Origin: CAIYYO01 sp049299895
GTDB taxonomy: Archaea; Altiarchaeota; Altiarchaeia; IMC4; QMZM01
Direction: 5' to 3'
DNA: 64,000 nt
NCBI GenBank assembly: GCA_049299895.1
Contig: JBAQYF010000004.1
Span: forward strand, 23,542 to 87,541
Shown here: one piece after another, positions 42,347 through 49,868 of the stretch
How the letters are laid out: the number at the start of each line of letters is the position of its first letter
Numbering within the stretch: the first letter of the stretch is position 1
Position numbers and translations under genes: made by a program
Notes under the pieces: generated by a model
The model's input: only the letters and a program-made list of their open reading frames with translations
Database searches by the model: none
What the model was told of the DNA's origin: nothing

Positions 42347-43101
42347 TTTTTTCTTATTTCTTCCATCCCCTTCTGGGCCGAGACGACATAGACCCTGCAA
42401 TCAGGCAATTCTTTTTTCGCGGCTGCGCCGAGTTCCTGCATGAGAGCGAGGGCTGGGCTCTTTAGTTTTCGGTATTCCGGGTCCAATGTCTTGTCCGGCC
42501 TGAACTGCTGGAGGATATATCTTTGAAAGCCGCCTTTCTTCACAGCGAGAGTAATCTTCTCTATGTCTTCTATTGTGTCCGTTATTCCGGGGACGATCGT
42601 AGTCCTTGCCTCCTTGGGATTGTCCCATTTGCTCAGGAGGATGAGGCTTTCGTTTATCTTTTCTACTACGTTCTCCCAGTCTGCGCGCCCAACGGATATT
42701 CCGTATTTCTCATTCAGAGACGCCTTGATGTCCATGCTCAGGGAATCTATCCGCGGCAGGGCGTAGGCGAGCCTTTTTGAGTAGAACCCGTTGGTGTCGA
42801 GTTTTACCGCAAGGCCTGTCTCCTTCTTTATCCTGTCTATCAGTGCCAGGAGGTATTCCTGTTCAAGGGGCTCTCCGCCTGTGAGCGTGACGCTCTGGAC
42901 GAGGAAGTTTTCTTTTAGCGAAGAAACTATTTCGTTTGCGTCCGACGACATGCACTGCTTGGAGCCTGTCGCGATCTCGGCGTTGTGGCACCAGGGGCAC
43001 CTGAACGGGCAGCCGCACAAGTAGACAACAGCGCAGACGCCTTTCCCGCAGCAGTCTACAGTGGATGCGTCTACCATGCCCATGTATTCTATCTTAGGCA
43101 T
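42343..43101 (-). CDS. Radical SAM activating-enzyme-like protein (NrdG2 type)
   Basis: A 252-residue radical SAM protein with the cluster motif CPFRCPWCH (Cys31, Cys35, Cys38). It continues with SVTLTGGEPLEQEYLLALIDRI, LDTNGFYSKRL and MDIKASLNEKYGI. It resembles pyruvate formate-lyase/anaerobic ribonucleotide reductase activases, but no glycyl-radical enzyme is encoded nearby. Other Cys (Cys17, Cys18, Cys23, Cys29) near the cluster are unusual. Coupled by ATGA to the MinD-methyltransferase fusion, it probably serves the same maturation pathway. Confidence 0.85.
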   Translation of the reverse strand: MPKIEYMGMVDASTVDCCGKGVCAVVYLCGCPFRCPWCHNAEIATGSKQCMSSDANEIVSSLKENFLVQSVTLTGGEPLEQEYLLALIDRIKKETGLAVKLDTNGFYSKRLAYALPRIDSLSMDIKASLNEKYGISVGRADWENVVEKINESLILLSKWDNPKEARTTIVPGITDTIEDIEKITLAVKKGGFQRYILQQFRPDKTLDPEYRKLKSPALALMQELGAAAKKELPDCRVYVVSAQKGMEEIRKK

Positions 43102-43138
43102 CTTTTAAAAAAAAAGGACGTCATCCGTAGAGGCCCTT

Positions 43139-43534
43139 TCAATGCTTGTGAAGGTGGTGCTCCGCGTGGTGCTCGTGATGCCTTCCGTCCTTGCAGCTCG
43201 TCTCCTCGGAAGCCCTTGTAAGGCGCCCCTCTCTCCATGAGGAGAGGGCGTCTCTTACAGTTCCCTGCGCGCCGGTGTATGAAGATATGCCCTTCTGGTC
43301 GAAGAGTTCTATCGCCCTGTGCCCGAGGTTCGCGCAGAGGATCGCCTCAGCCCCCCTGGCCTGCAAAAGCTCGGGCGGAAGCCCTGTTCCGCCCATGTGC
43401 TCGCTCGTGTTTTCTATCACTTCTACCGCGCCGGTTTCGGTATCTATCAGCGTATAGGTCGGGGCCCTGCCGAAGTGGTGACTTACCTGTTCCTCCATCC
43501 CTCTTTTTCCTTCCGTGGGTATCGCAACTTTCAT
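43139..43534 (-). CDS. NifX/NifB-like dinitrogenase cofactor domain protein with His-rich tail
   Basis: A 131-residue protein: MKVAIPTEGKRGMEEQVSHHFGRAPTYTLIDTETGAVEVIENTSEHMGGTGLPPELLQARGAEAILCANLGHRAIELF, the NifX/NafY fold that holds Fe-Mo cofactor precursors. The tail ETSCKDGRHHEHHAEHHLHKH is very rich in His, suggesting metal storage or delivery. A second member of the family opens the operon at 45766-46185. Confidence 0.9.
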   Translation of the reverse strand: MKVAIPTEGKRGMEEQVSHHFGRAPTYTLIDTETGAVEVIENTSEHMGGTGLPPELLQARGAEAILCANLGHRAIELFDQKGISSYTGAQGTVRDALSSWREGRLTRASEETSCKDGRHHEHHAEHHLHKH

Positions 43535-43550
43535 CTTGTTTTTTCCTCCA

Positions 43551-44318
43551 TTATAACTCTATTCTCATGCCGGAATACATTTCTTCTCCGCCGAACTCTT
43601 TTATCAATAGTTCAGCGGCCTTCTTCCCGGTGCAGTGGCCGCAGTATGTCGCGGATATGTTGAGTTCCTTTAGTTCGCCTATAACGCCCATTATCTCTTT
43701 TTCGGCCTTGTCGTGCAGGTGGAATCCGCCGACGAGGACGATCTCATCCGGTTCATAGAGATTCTTTGTATATCTTGCTATGTTGACTATTCCCGAATGC
43801 GCACATCCGCAGAGGACGACTGCCTTCTTGCCTTCAAGAACTGCGATCCCGGTGTCGTCGTACAAGGAATCGTCCCGTTTCACGCCGTCTGCGGCTATGT
43901 ATTGGCCGAACGGATTTCTCTCGCCAGGTATTTCCCCGAGAAAATAAACGTTCTCTGACAATTCAAGAGGTATCCTGCTTAGCTCTTCCTCAAGGGAGCA
44001 CGTTGCGGGCATGCCGATGGACCGTTCGCCGTCGTATTTCTGGAAACCATAGTCAGGGTGGGCGACAAGCACGGCTTTGCATCCCTCCGGAAGATGCCGC
44101 AGGCCGCCGGTATGATCGTAGTGCCCGTGGCTGATAACTGCATAATCGATGTCAGAGAGGTCGACGCCCATCTTCTTCGCATTCTCTAGGAAGAGGCCGC
44201 TCTGCCCGGTGTCGAATAGTATCTTCTTCCCTCCCGCGGAAAAGTATATGGAGAGCCCGTGCTCTGCCTTGATGTCTTCCGCCCTTTTGTGGTCTTCGAC
44301 CAGTATGGAGTATTCCAT
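43551..44318 (-). CDS. MBL-fold metallohydrolase
   Basis: A 255-residue metallo-beta-lactamase fold protein with the HxHxDH motif in AVISHGHYDHTGGLRHLPEG (about 68-87) and the later metal His in LCGCAHSGIVNI and GGFHLHDK. It resembles the archaeal methanopterin-related phosphohydrolase-like group (COG1237). Its reaction here is unknown; the operon suggests a role with Fe-S/corrinoid-like cofactors or pterins. ATG at 44318, 20 bp after the CGGC protein stop. Confidence 0.88.
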   Translation of the reverse strand: MEYSILVEDHKRAEDIKAEHGLSIYFSAGGKKILFDTGQSGLFLENAKKMGVDLSDIDYAVISHGHYDHTGGLRHLPEGCKAVLVAHPDYGFQKYDGERSIGMPATCSLEEELSRIPLELSENVYFLGEIPGERNPFGQYIAADGVKRDDSLYDDTGIAVLEGKKAVVLCGCAHSGIVNIARYTKNLYEPDEIVLVGGFHLHDKAEKEIMGVIGELKELNISATYCGHCTGKKAAELLIKEFGGEEMYSGMRIEL

Positions 44319-44338
44319 GGAGCTATTTGTGAAGCAGT

Positions 44339-44683
44339 TTAGTGTGTCCAGTCAAGTATCCTGGTTTTCGGGTCGAGTTTTTCTGCGACTGCCTTCTTTA
44401 TTCTGTCGTAGTGCGGGCATGGGAAGTCTATCGGGGTTCCTTTGCTTATGCAGGAGGCAAAGACGACCATGTCCGCGCCTCGCTTCTCGAGCATCTTCGC
44501 CCTCGTCACGGCCTTTTTTCCGGGACAGCCGCCGCAGGACAGGAAGCCGATGACTTCAACCGGGCCGGTTTCTTTAAAGACTCCGCTGCCGTCTGTTGCG
44601 ACCTCAAAATCTGCCGTTCCAGGACACATATCCTCCGTTTGCTCGCACCTGATTATCCCAACCTTTAGCATACCGGGTTTCAT
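44339..44683 (-). CDS. CGGC-domain protein
   Basis: A 114-residue protein of the CGGC family: VGIIRCEQTEDMCPGTADF, IGFLSCGGCPGKKAVTRA, MVVFASCISKGTPIDFPCPHYD and a C-terminal helix. Six Cys, including the CGGC centre, are well placed for an Fe-S cluster or metal. The family is found beside NifX and Mrp genes in anaerobes without assigned function. ATGA overlap with the Mrp gene shows translational coupling. Confidence 0.88.
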   Translation of the reverse strand: MKPGMLKVGIIRCEQTEDMCPGTADFEVATDGSGVFKETGPVEVIGFLSCGGCPGKKAVTRAKMLEKRGADMVVFASCISKGTPIDFPCPHYDRIKKAVAEKLDPKTRILDWTH

Positions 44684-45507
44684 TTCAAAAGCTCCTCGAC
44701 GATCTTATTGAACGCCTTCGCAACGTCGGAGTCCGGAAGGTCCGAAATGAACGGAAGGCCGCGATCCCCCCCGGAAACGATTTGTGGATCAAGCGGTATT
44801 GCGCCCAGAAACGGGACATACAACTCATGTGCGGCTTTTTCCCCGCCGCCTTTCTTGAATAAGTCAATCTCTTTTCCGCAATGGGGACAGTTTAAGCCGG
44901 ACATGTTCTCAACTATCCCGAGCACTTTAATGTTCAGCTTCTGGGAGAAGACGACTGCTTTTCTCGAATCAAGCAACGCGACATCCTGCGGAGTTGTGAC
45001 GACGATTGATCCCGTGACATCAGGTACTGACTGCGCAATCGTCAGCGCCTCATCCCCGGTTCCCGGGGGCAGGTCTATTATCAAGTAGTCAAGGTCTCCC
45101 CATTCGACTTCCGAGAGGAACTGCTGTATTATTCCCATCTTCATCGGGCCGCGCCATATCACAGGCGAATCCTTGTCTATGAAAAAGGCGAGGGATATGA
45201 CTTTCATTGCAGTCCCGCCCGCCTTGACTTCTACGGGATGTATTCCACTGCACGAGCTGTCGGGCTTCGCATCCTCTATTCCGAGCATCTTTGGGACGTT
45301 GGGTCCGTGGATGTCCGCGTCGAGTATGCCGACCTTTGATCCCTTCAAAGCGAGGGCCGCAGCCAGATTGACAGCAACTGTTGACTTGCCGACTCCGCCT
45401 TTTCCGGAAAAGACCATTATCTTGTTTTTGATTTTTCCCATGCGCCGCTCCGTTAGCTCCATGCGCTCCTCGCGGCTCATCTGCTCCTGCTCTCCCGGTG
45501 GCTTCAC
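44680..45507 (-). CDS. Mrp/NBP35-family Fe-S cluster carrier ATPase
   Basis: A 275-residue P-loop protein with the deviant Walker A FSGKGGVGKSTVAVNLAAAL (about 33-52), IGDADIHGPN-like VGILDADIHGPNVPKML, VIWRGPMKMGIIQQFL, LIIDLPPGTGDEAL and the CxxC of LNCPHCGKEIDLF (about 200-212) where a bridging [4Fe-4S] cluster sits in a homodimer. It transfers Fe-S clusters to target proteins. It overlaps both neighbours by four bases. Confidence 0.95.
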   Translation of the reverse strand: MKPPGEQEQMSREERMELTERRMGKIKNKIMVFSGKGGVGKSTVAVNLAAALALKGSKVGILDADIHGPNVPKMLGIEDAKPDSSCSGIHPVEVKAGGTAMKVISLAFFIDKDSPVIWRGPMKMGIIQQFLSEVEWGDLDYLIIDLPPGTGDEALTIAQSVPDVTGSIVVTTPQDVALLDSRKAVVFSQKLNIKVLGIVENMSGLNCPHCGKEIDLFKKGGGEKAAHELYVPFLGAIPLDPQIVSGGDRGLPFISDLPDSDVAKAFNKIVEELLK

Positions 45508-45764
45508 TTTTTCAACTCCTCAAGCCTCGTTTTTATCTCGTTGAGCCGGCTCTCCAGAAAAGAGGATTCTTCAGTCAATATCTGCAATTCCTCTTCCTTA
45601 GTTACCAGCGAGGACGCGCAGGAAAACCGCCTGCCCATACCTCTTCCAAAGCCCCTGCCGCATTCTAATCCATATCCTGCAGGTCTTGCATACTGCCCGC
45701 CCGGCCTGTTGGACGTGCATCTTCCCCCCGATCCGAGGGGTCCTGTTCCGTCTCCTCCTGGCAT
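45504..45764 (-). CDS. DUF5320-like Gly/Arg-rich small protein
   Basis: An 86-residue protein starting MPGGDGTGPLGSGGRCTSNRPGG, with a Gly/Arg-rich middle (GYGLECGRGFGRGMGRRF) and a C-terminal coiled coil (LTEESSFLESRLNEIKTRLEELKK). This is the DUF5320 arrangement found beside NifX/Mrp genes; Cys residues in the Gly-rich part could bind metal. The ATG at 45764 is preferred because the family begins MPGGDGTGP; longer frames upstream overlap the NifX-like gene. Confidence 0.8.
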   Translation of the reverse strand: MPGGDGTGPLGSGGRCTSNRPGGQYARPAGYGLECGRGFGRGMGRRFSCASSLVTKEEELQILTEESSFLESRLNEIKTRLEELKK

Positions 45765-45765
45765 C

Positions 45766-46185
45766 TTATTTACCTCGTAAATTATTCTGAATGCCCGGCC
45801 CTTGCACCTGAATTCCATGATCGGCTTGCCGTGCAGAGGCAGATTCTTTCATCGGCTTCACAGTCCCTTTTAGGTACCCGAGAACCGCATCCTTAACAGG
45901 CATATCACCAGCGGTGACCATGTCGATCCCGGAGTCTTTCAATGCTTCGTACGCGTGCGGACCAAAGCGCCCCGATATAACAGCGCCTGCATCATGCTTT
46001 ATGACAAACTGCGCGCACTGCACGCCTGCGCCCCCGGCAGCCCCTGAATAATCGTTTGGAAAGACCTCATAACCCGTTATTTTCCCGTTTACGACAGACA
46101 CGAAAGTAAATGTTGGCGCCCTGCCGAAAAGCGGATGCACCATATCATCCATTCCTCCCATGACGGTCGAGACGCAGATTTTCAT
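45766..46185 (-). CDS. NifX/NifB-like cofactor domain protein, operon head
   Basis: A 139-residue protein: MKICVSTVMGGMDDMVHPLFGRAPTFTFVSVVNGKITGYEVFPNDY, GGAGVQCAQFVIKHDAGAVISGRFGPHAYEAL and a C-terminal extension. NifX/NafY-like fold. It is the first gene of the operon 46185 to 39235 (NifX, DUF5320, Mrp, CGGC, MBL, NifX, radical SAM, MinD-MT, MinD, methyltransferase). The ATG at 46185 is chosen over upstream frames; a TATA-like TTTATACC and palindrome lie 22-45 bases before it. Confidence 0.88.
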   Translation of the reverse strand: MKICVSTVMGGMDDMVHPLFGRAPTFTFVSVVNGKITGYEVFPNDYSGAAGGAGVQCAQFVIKHDAGAVISGRFGPHAYEALKDSGIDMVTAGDMPVKDAVLGYLKGTVKPMKESASARQADHGIQVQGPGIQNNLRGK

Positions 46186-46216
46186 ATGATAATACAATAG
46201 AAGCAAGGTATAAAAA

Positions 46217-46230
46217 TGCCCATATGGGCA
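46217..46230. promoter_or_regulatory. Palindrome TGCCCA-TA-TGGGCA, candidate operator 2
   Basis: A perfect 14-bp palindrome 32 bases upstream of the first NifX-like gene, bracketed on the reverse strand by TATA-like elements. Same arms and spacing as 32389-32402 before the ABC ATPase/GTPase operon. The DUF134 DNA-binding protein ends 17 bases away and is the closest candidate to read it. Confidence 0.65.
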
Positions 46231-46246
46231 AATATAATTGCAGATT

Positions 46247-46663
46247 TTACTTTTTTAGACGGAGGTTTTTACCGGAGCACTTGGGACAAACACGCGGCCT
46301 GCACGTGCCCGCGGGCTGCTCCCACACATGGGCGCAGTCGCCGCAGGAAAAGGACCTTGGGGGAAGAGCGACGTAATTGCCTCCCTTTATTTCTATTGCC
46401 TTCCCGTTGAGTAGCGCGTCCGCTATCTTCTTCCTGCCGGAAGAGAGGTCTCTTGCAAGGGTCCTTCGTGAGACCTTCATGCGCGCTGCGGCATCTTCCT
46501 GCTCCAGGTCCTGGAGATCTACAAGGGATATTGCTTCAAGCTCTTCCAGGGTCAGGACTGTTAGTTCGAGATCGTGCATGGGAACCCCTCTGGGCTTGAA
46601 ATAGGTAACGTCAGGTATATTCCGGACCACCCGCGGACAGGAGGGCCTGCCTCTTGGAGCCAT
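46247..46663 (-). CDS. DUF134-family HTH protein with C-terminal zinc ribbon
   Basis: A 138-residue protein. RGRPSCPRVVRNIPDVTYFKPRGVP is the DUF134 N-terminus. A sigma-70-like HTH follows (LTLEELEAISLVDLQDLEQEDAAARMKVSRRTLARDLSSGRKKIADALLNGKAI). The C-terminus has two Cys pairs (SCGDCAHVW and CPKCSGKNL), a zinc-binding ribbon. DUF134 proteins are almost always near NifX-type genes, supporting a regulatory link, here likely to operator 46217-46230. Confidence 0.88.
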   Translation of the reverse strand: MAPRGRPSCPRVVRNIPDVTYFKPRGVPMHDLELTVLTLEELEAISLVDLQDLEQEDAAARMKVSRRTLARDLSSGRKKIADALLNGKAIEIKGGNYVALPPRSFSCGDCAHVWEQPAGTCRPRVCPKCSGKNLRLKK

Positions 46664-46698
46664 TGTAAAAAAATAAAAGATCGATTATTCTATTGACA

Positions 46699-47405
46699 TC
46701 ATATCCCCTTAAAGCACTTCTTTATGTGCTCTTTCCCCGGCGGCTGAGTCAACATGCTCACTGCCACTACGGCAACGATAGCGAGGGGCAGGGCGATAAC
46801 TATCGGTCGACCACCGGCCACGGGAACTGCTCAAAGAGTACGTCTCTTCCAAAGAGCATCTTTGCCAGTCCCATGGGCATAGATTCCTTCTTGTGCATGA
46901 ATGCGATCATGAACACGCTCGCGAATGTCCCAGTGAACAGGCCCGCTATGGCGCCTTCCCTGGTCGCTTTCTTCCAGAACGGGCCCGCAGTATATACTGG
47001 CAGGAAGGCCGCAGCGCACAGTCCGAAGAATATGTCGGTCCCCCGGGCTACTATGTTGTCAGGCATGATGTAAGCAAGCGCGACAGCCATCAGTATCGCT
47101 ATCCCCACGCTGATCTTTGTCACGAATACTGTGTCTTTGCCCTTCTTCTTTGTAAGCGTTTCGTATATATCCCGGTCCATAGCGGTTCCCTGCGCATGTA
47201 AAGGTCGATATGATAATGTCCGCATTATGGCAGATGTTGAAATGAAAGTCGCACCGTAGCTCAAAGCCATTATCCAGGGGTGTATCTGCCTTCCTGCGAC
47301 CATATAGTCTTCGGCGCTCTTCGTTCCCTTCCAGCCCAGGTAACCCAGGTACAGAGTCACAAGCATATAGACGAAAACCACGACGTACAGAAGAGTCATA
47401 TCCAT
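46699..47405 (-). pseudogene. Sodium:solute symporter, internally deleted and frameshifted
   Basis: A paralogue of the symporter at 28849-30459. The N-terminus (YLGYLGWKGTKSAEDYMVAGRQIHPWIMALSYGATFISTSAI) joins in frame to a segment near the end (HAQGTAMDRDIYETLTKKKGKD), losing roughly 300 codons. A further one-base loss turns PVVDPIV into PVVDR-stop, though the downstream PLAIVAVVAVSML and GKEHIKKCFKGI still follow in the next frame to a TGA at 46699-46701. Not functional as a transporter. Confidence 0.9.
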
Positions 47406-47406
47406 T

Positions 47407-47603
47407 CTACAACGCATCCCCCAGTTCTTTTTCCATAGTGTCCTCTTTCTTCTGCCAGCGCAATTCCTCTGCTATCTCGCCGGTCTCGCGCTTATCGCAG
47501 CAATCCAATTCATAATGCCGTAAAAAACACACAACAGGGTGCTTAAAATACAAAGAACATACGCTCCCCAGATCCAAGGATCATCTATTCCCAGAATTGA
47601 CAT
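47407..47603 (-). pseudogene. Symporter small accessory protein, frameshifted
   Basis: Starts MSILGIDDPWIWGAYVLCILSTLLCVFYGIMNW, like 30460-30663, then shifts frame. The tail ETGEIAEELRWQKKEDTMEKELGDAL follows in another frame to a TAG at 47407-47409. It directly precedes the symporter pseudogene, so a whole two-gene transporter unit was duplicated and then lost. Confidence 0.85.
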
Positions 47604-47623
47604 GTCCAAAACCGCCTTATTTA

Positions 47624-48052
47624 TTACAGGTCATACAGTTTAGAGCTTCCTATAATGTTGTATTTGTTCTTTTCAAGGAATTTAGCGACGCCCACGGGGT
47701 CGTCCAGTTCCAGTACGATCACTGCCTTCTTTTCATCTTCTATCACGAATCCGTAGCAGTCCTCGATGTTGACGGAATTCTTCGCAAGGAAAGAGAGCAT
47801 CTGATGCAACGCTCCGGACTTGTCCGAAACTTCCACTGCGAGGACCTCCTTCAGAGAAACGGTCACGCCGGCTTTCTTATAAGCGGAAAAACCTTTCTCG
47901 GGATCGTCCACCAAAAGCTTTATCACGCCGTATGCGTCGCTTGAGGATATCTTCATTGCTCTTATGTTAACGCCCGCATCCGACAGGATCTTGGTTATAT
48001 GCTCCAGTTTCCCGGGCTTGTTCTCCGAGAATACGTTGATCTGTTTGACCAT
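47624..48052 (-). CDS. Tandem ACT-domain protein paired with PaaK, copy 2
   Basis: A 142-residue double-ACT protein: VKQINVFSENKPGKLEHITKILSDAGVNIRAMKI and AVEVSDKSGALHQMLSFLAKNSVNIEDCYGF. Same length and layout as 4919-5347. Its ATG directly abuts the PaaK stop (48053), a tight operon. Probably reports amino acid availability to the ligase. Confidence 0.9.
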   Translation of the reverse strand: MVKQINVFSENKPGKLEHITKILSDAGVNIRAMKISSSDAYGVIKLLVDDPEKGFSAYKKAGVTVSLKEVLAVEVSDKSGALHQMLSFLAKNSVNIEDCYGFVIEDEKKAVIVLELDDPVGVAKFLEKNKYNIIGSSKLYDL

Positions 48053-49348
48053 TTATAGTTCACCTCTTTTATCCACTACGCGCACCGCTTTTCCTTCGGA
48101 CCTGGGCAACGTGCCCGGCTCCAGGAACTGTATCTTCGGCCGCACGACGACTTCGTCTGCTATGGCTTTTGCTATCTCTCCTTCGAGCTTCTTTAATTTG
48201 TTCAGGTCTCCGTCGAACATCTTCGGATACAGTTCTGCTTTCACTATGAACGCATCAAGCGCCCCGTCCCTCTCCAGGTGTATCTGGTAGTTGGTCGCAA
48301 CCTCGGGGAAAGCCATCAGTATGTCTTCCACCTGGCTCGGATACACGTTCACGCCGCGGATGATCAACATGTCGTCGCATCTCCCTTTGATGCGGGAGAT
48401 CTTCACGTGGGTCCTCCCGCATGAGCATTTGTCGTCCAATATCTTCGCAAGGTCGCCTGTCCTATAACGGAGAATGGGCATCGCCTCGCGGTTTATCGTA
48501 GTGACTACCAACTCCCCTTCTTCTCCGGGGCCGAGCTTCTCTCCGGTCTTGGGATTTATGACCTCAAGGATGTAGTTATCCTCCCAGAAGTGCATGCCGT
48601 TCTTCTCCTCGCATTCGAATGCCACCCCGGGACCGTTCAGTTCCGACATCCCGTATGAGTTGAACACGTTCATGTCGTATATGTTCTCTATCTTCTTTCT
48701 CGTCTGCTCGGAATGGGGTTCTGCGCCAACGAATCCTATGCGCAGGTCGAATTCCCTGGGGTCGAATCCTTCCATCACCATCTCTTCGGATACGTGCAGC
48801 GCGTATGAAGGGGTCGCGTGGAAGACGCTCGTATGAAAGTCCTTCATGAGCTGTATCTGCCTCTTTGTGTTGCCTATCCCCGACGGTATCACCATCATGC
48901 CCACCCTCTCGGCGCCGTAATGAAAGCCGATACCCCCGGTAAAGAGGCCGTAACTTATCATGTTCTGGAAGACGTCGCCTTTGCGCGCGCCGGTCATCGT
49001 TATGCAGCGGGCTAATAGATCGGTCCAGGCATCGATGTCGTGGCGGTCGTGGAATATGACCGTCGCCTTCCCGGTGGTACCGGAAGACGCGTGCAGCCGG
49101 ATGATGTCCTCCTTCGGAACGCAGACCAGGCCGAAATCATAGTTATTGCGCAGATCGTTCTTCGAAGTAAAAGGGATGGAAGAGATGTCTTCTACTTTTG
49201 TGAACCGCGTTTCGTTCAAGTCCTTTAGGCGGTTCTTGTAGAAAAGGGATTTGCGCGCGCGGGCAATAGTTGCTTTCAGCCGGGCAACCTGCAGTTTTTC
49301 CAGTTCATTCCTTGGAAGGGTCTCGATCTTTCTGTCCCAGAAGGCCAT
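48053..49348 (-). CDS. paaK: Phenylacetate-CoA ligase family protein (PaaK-like), copy 2
   Basis: A 431-residue ANL ligase: MAFWDRKIETLPRNELEKLQ, LHASSGTTGKATVIFHDR (about 83-100), NSYGMSELNGPGVAFECEE, MPILRYRTGDLAKILDDKCSCGRTH and the C-terminal RSEGKAVRVVDKRGE with the catalytic Lys. Compared with copy 1 it has classic PaaK motifs throughout. The ATG at 49348 is used; upstream same-frame residues are hydrophobic and not family-like. It makes aryl-acetyl-CoA from arylacetates. Confidence 0.92.
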   Translation of the reverse strand: MAFWDRKIETLPRNELEKLQVARLKATIARARKSLFYKNRLKDLNETRFTKVEDISSIPFTSKNDLRNNYDFGLVCVPKEDIIRLHASSGTTGKATVIFHDRHDIDAWTDLLARCITMTGARKGDVFQNMISYGLFTGGIGFHYGAERVGMMVIPSGIGNTKRQIQLMKDFHTSVFHATPSYALHVSEEMVMEGFDPREFDLRIGFVGAEPHSEQTRKKIENIYDMNVFNSYGMSELNGPGVAFECEEKNGMHFWEDNYILEVINPKTGEKLGPGEEGELVVTTINREAMPILRYRTGDLAKILDDKCSCGRTHVKISRIKGRCDDMLIIRGVNVYPSQVEDILMAFPEVATNYQIHLERDGALDAFIVKAELYPKMFDGDLNKLKKLEGEIAKAIADEVVVRPKIQFLEPGTLPRSEGKAVRVVDKRGEL

Positions 49349-49411
49349 AAATAGAAATAGAAAAAAGAGAATAAAAAGCAAGCAATTGACGGATAAGGCG
49401 ACTCAAGTAGA

Positions 49412-49837
49412 TTAAACAGGAGTATTGCTTTCCGGGTCGCCCAGCATCCGGACGAGTTCTTTATCCCCGTCCACGAAATCAAATCCTGCGAGCTCTTTTG
49501 GCAGGACCCAGCGGTATTCGCTGCAGCCGACGCACTTTATCTCTCCCCGGGATATCTGCGCGCCGTAGAACATTAGTTTTATCCTTCTTTTCCTATCGTC
49601 GGAAAGCTCGTATACGTGCTGTTTTACATATAGCAGGCCGGTTATCTTTATGCCGACGCATAGTTCCTCTTTTATCTCCCTTATCAGTGCCTGCTGCGGT
49701 TTTTCCCCTTTTTCCACCTTTCCTCCGGGGAATTCCCAGCGCCCGGCCATATATGAGCTTTCTTTCCGCAGGGTGATCAATATCTTCTCACCGTCCCTGA
49801 TAACCGCTGCAACGACATCGAAGTATTCGTCAGCCAT
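49412..49837 (-). CDS. NUDIX hydrolase, MutT-like
   Basis: A 141-residue Nudix protein with the box GGKVEKGEKPQQALIREIKEELCV (GX5EX7REUXEEXGU at about residues 37-59). It is of MutT/8-oxo-dGTPase size and begins VVAAVIRDGEKILITLRKESSYMAGRWEFPGG. It cleans oxidised nucleotides or hydrolyses other nucleoside diphosphate derivatives. It diverges from the RNA methyltransferase with a 31-bp gap whose TATA-like GTATATAATAG is at the right distance for a leaderless transcript of this gene. Confidence 0.9.
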   Translation of the reverse strand: MADEYFDVVAAVIRDGEKILITLRKESSYMAGRWEFPGGKVEKGEKPQQALIREIKEELCVGIKITGLLYVKQHVYELSDDRKRRIKLMFYGAQISRGEIKCVGCSEYRWVLPKELAGFDFVDGDKELVRMLGDPESNTPV

Positions 49838-49868
49838 TTTTCATTCTACAGTCCGTATATAATAGACA

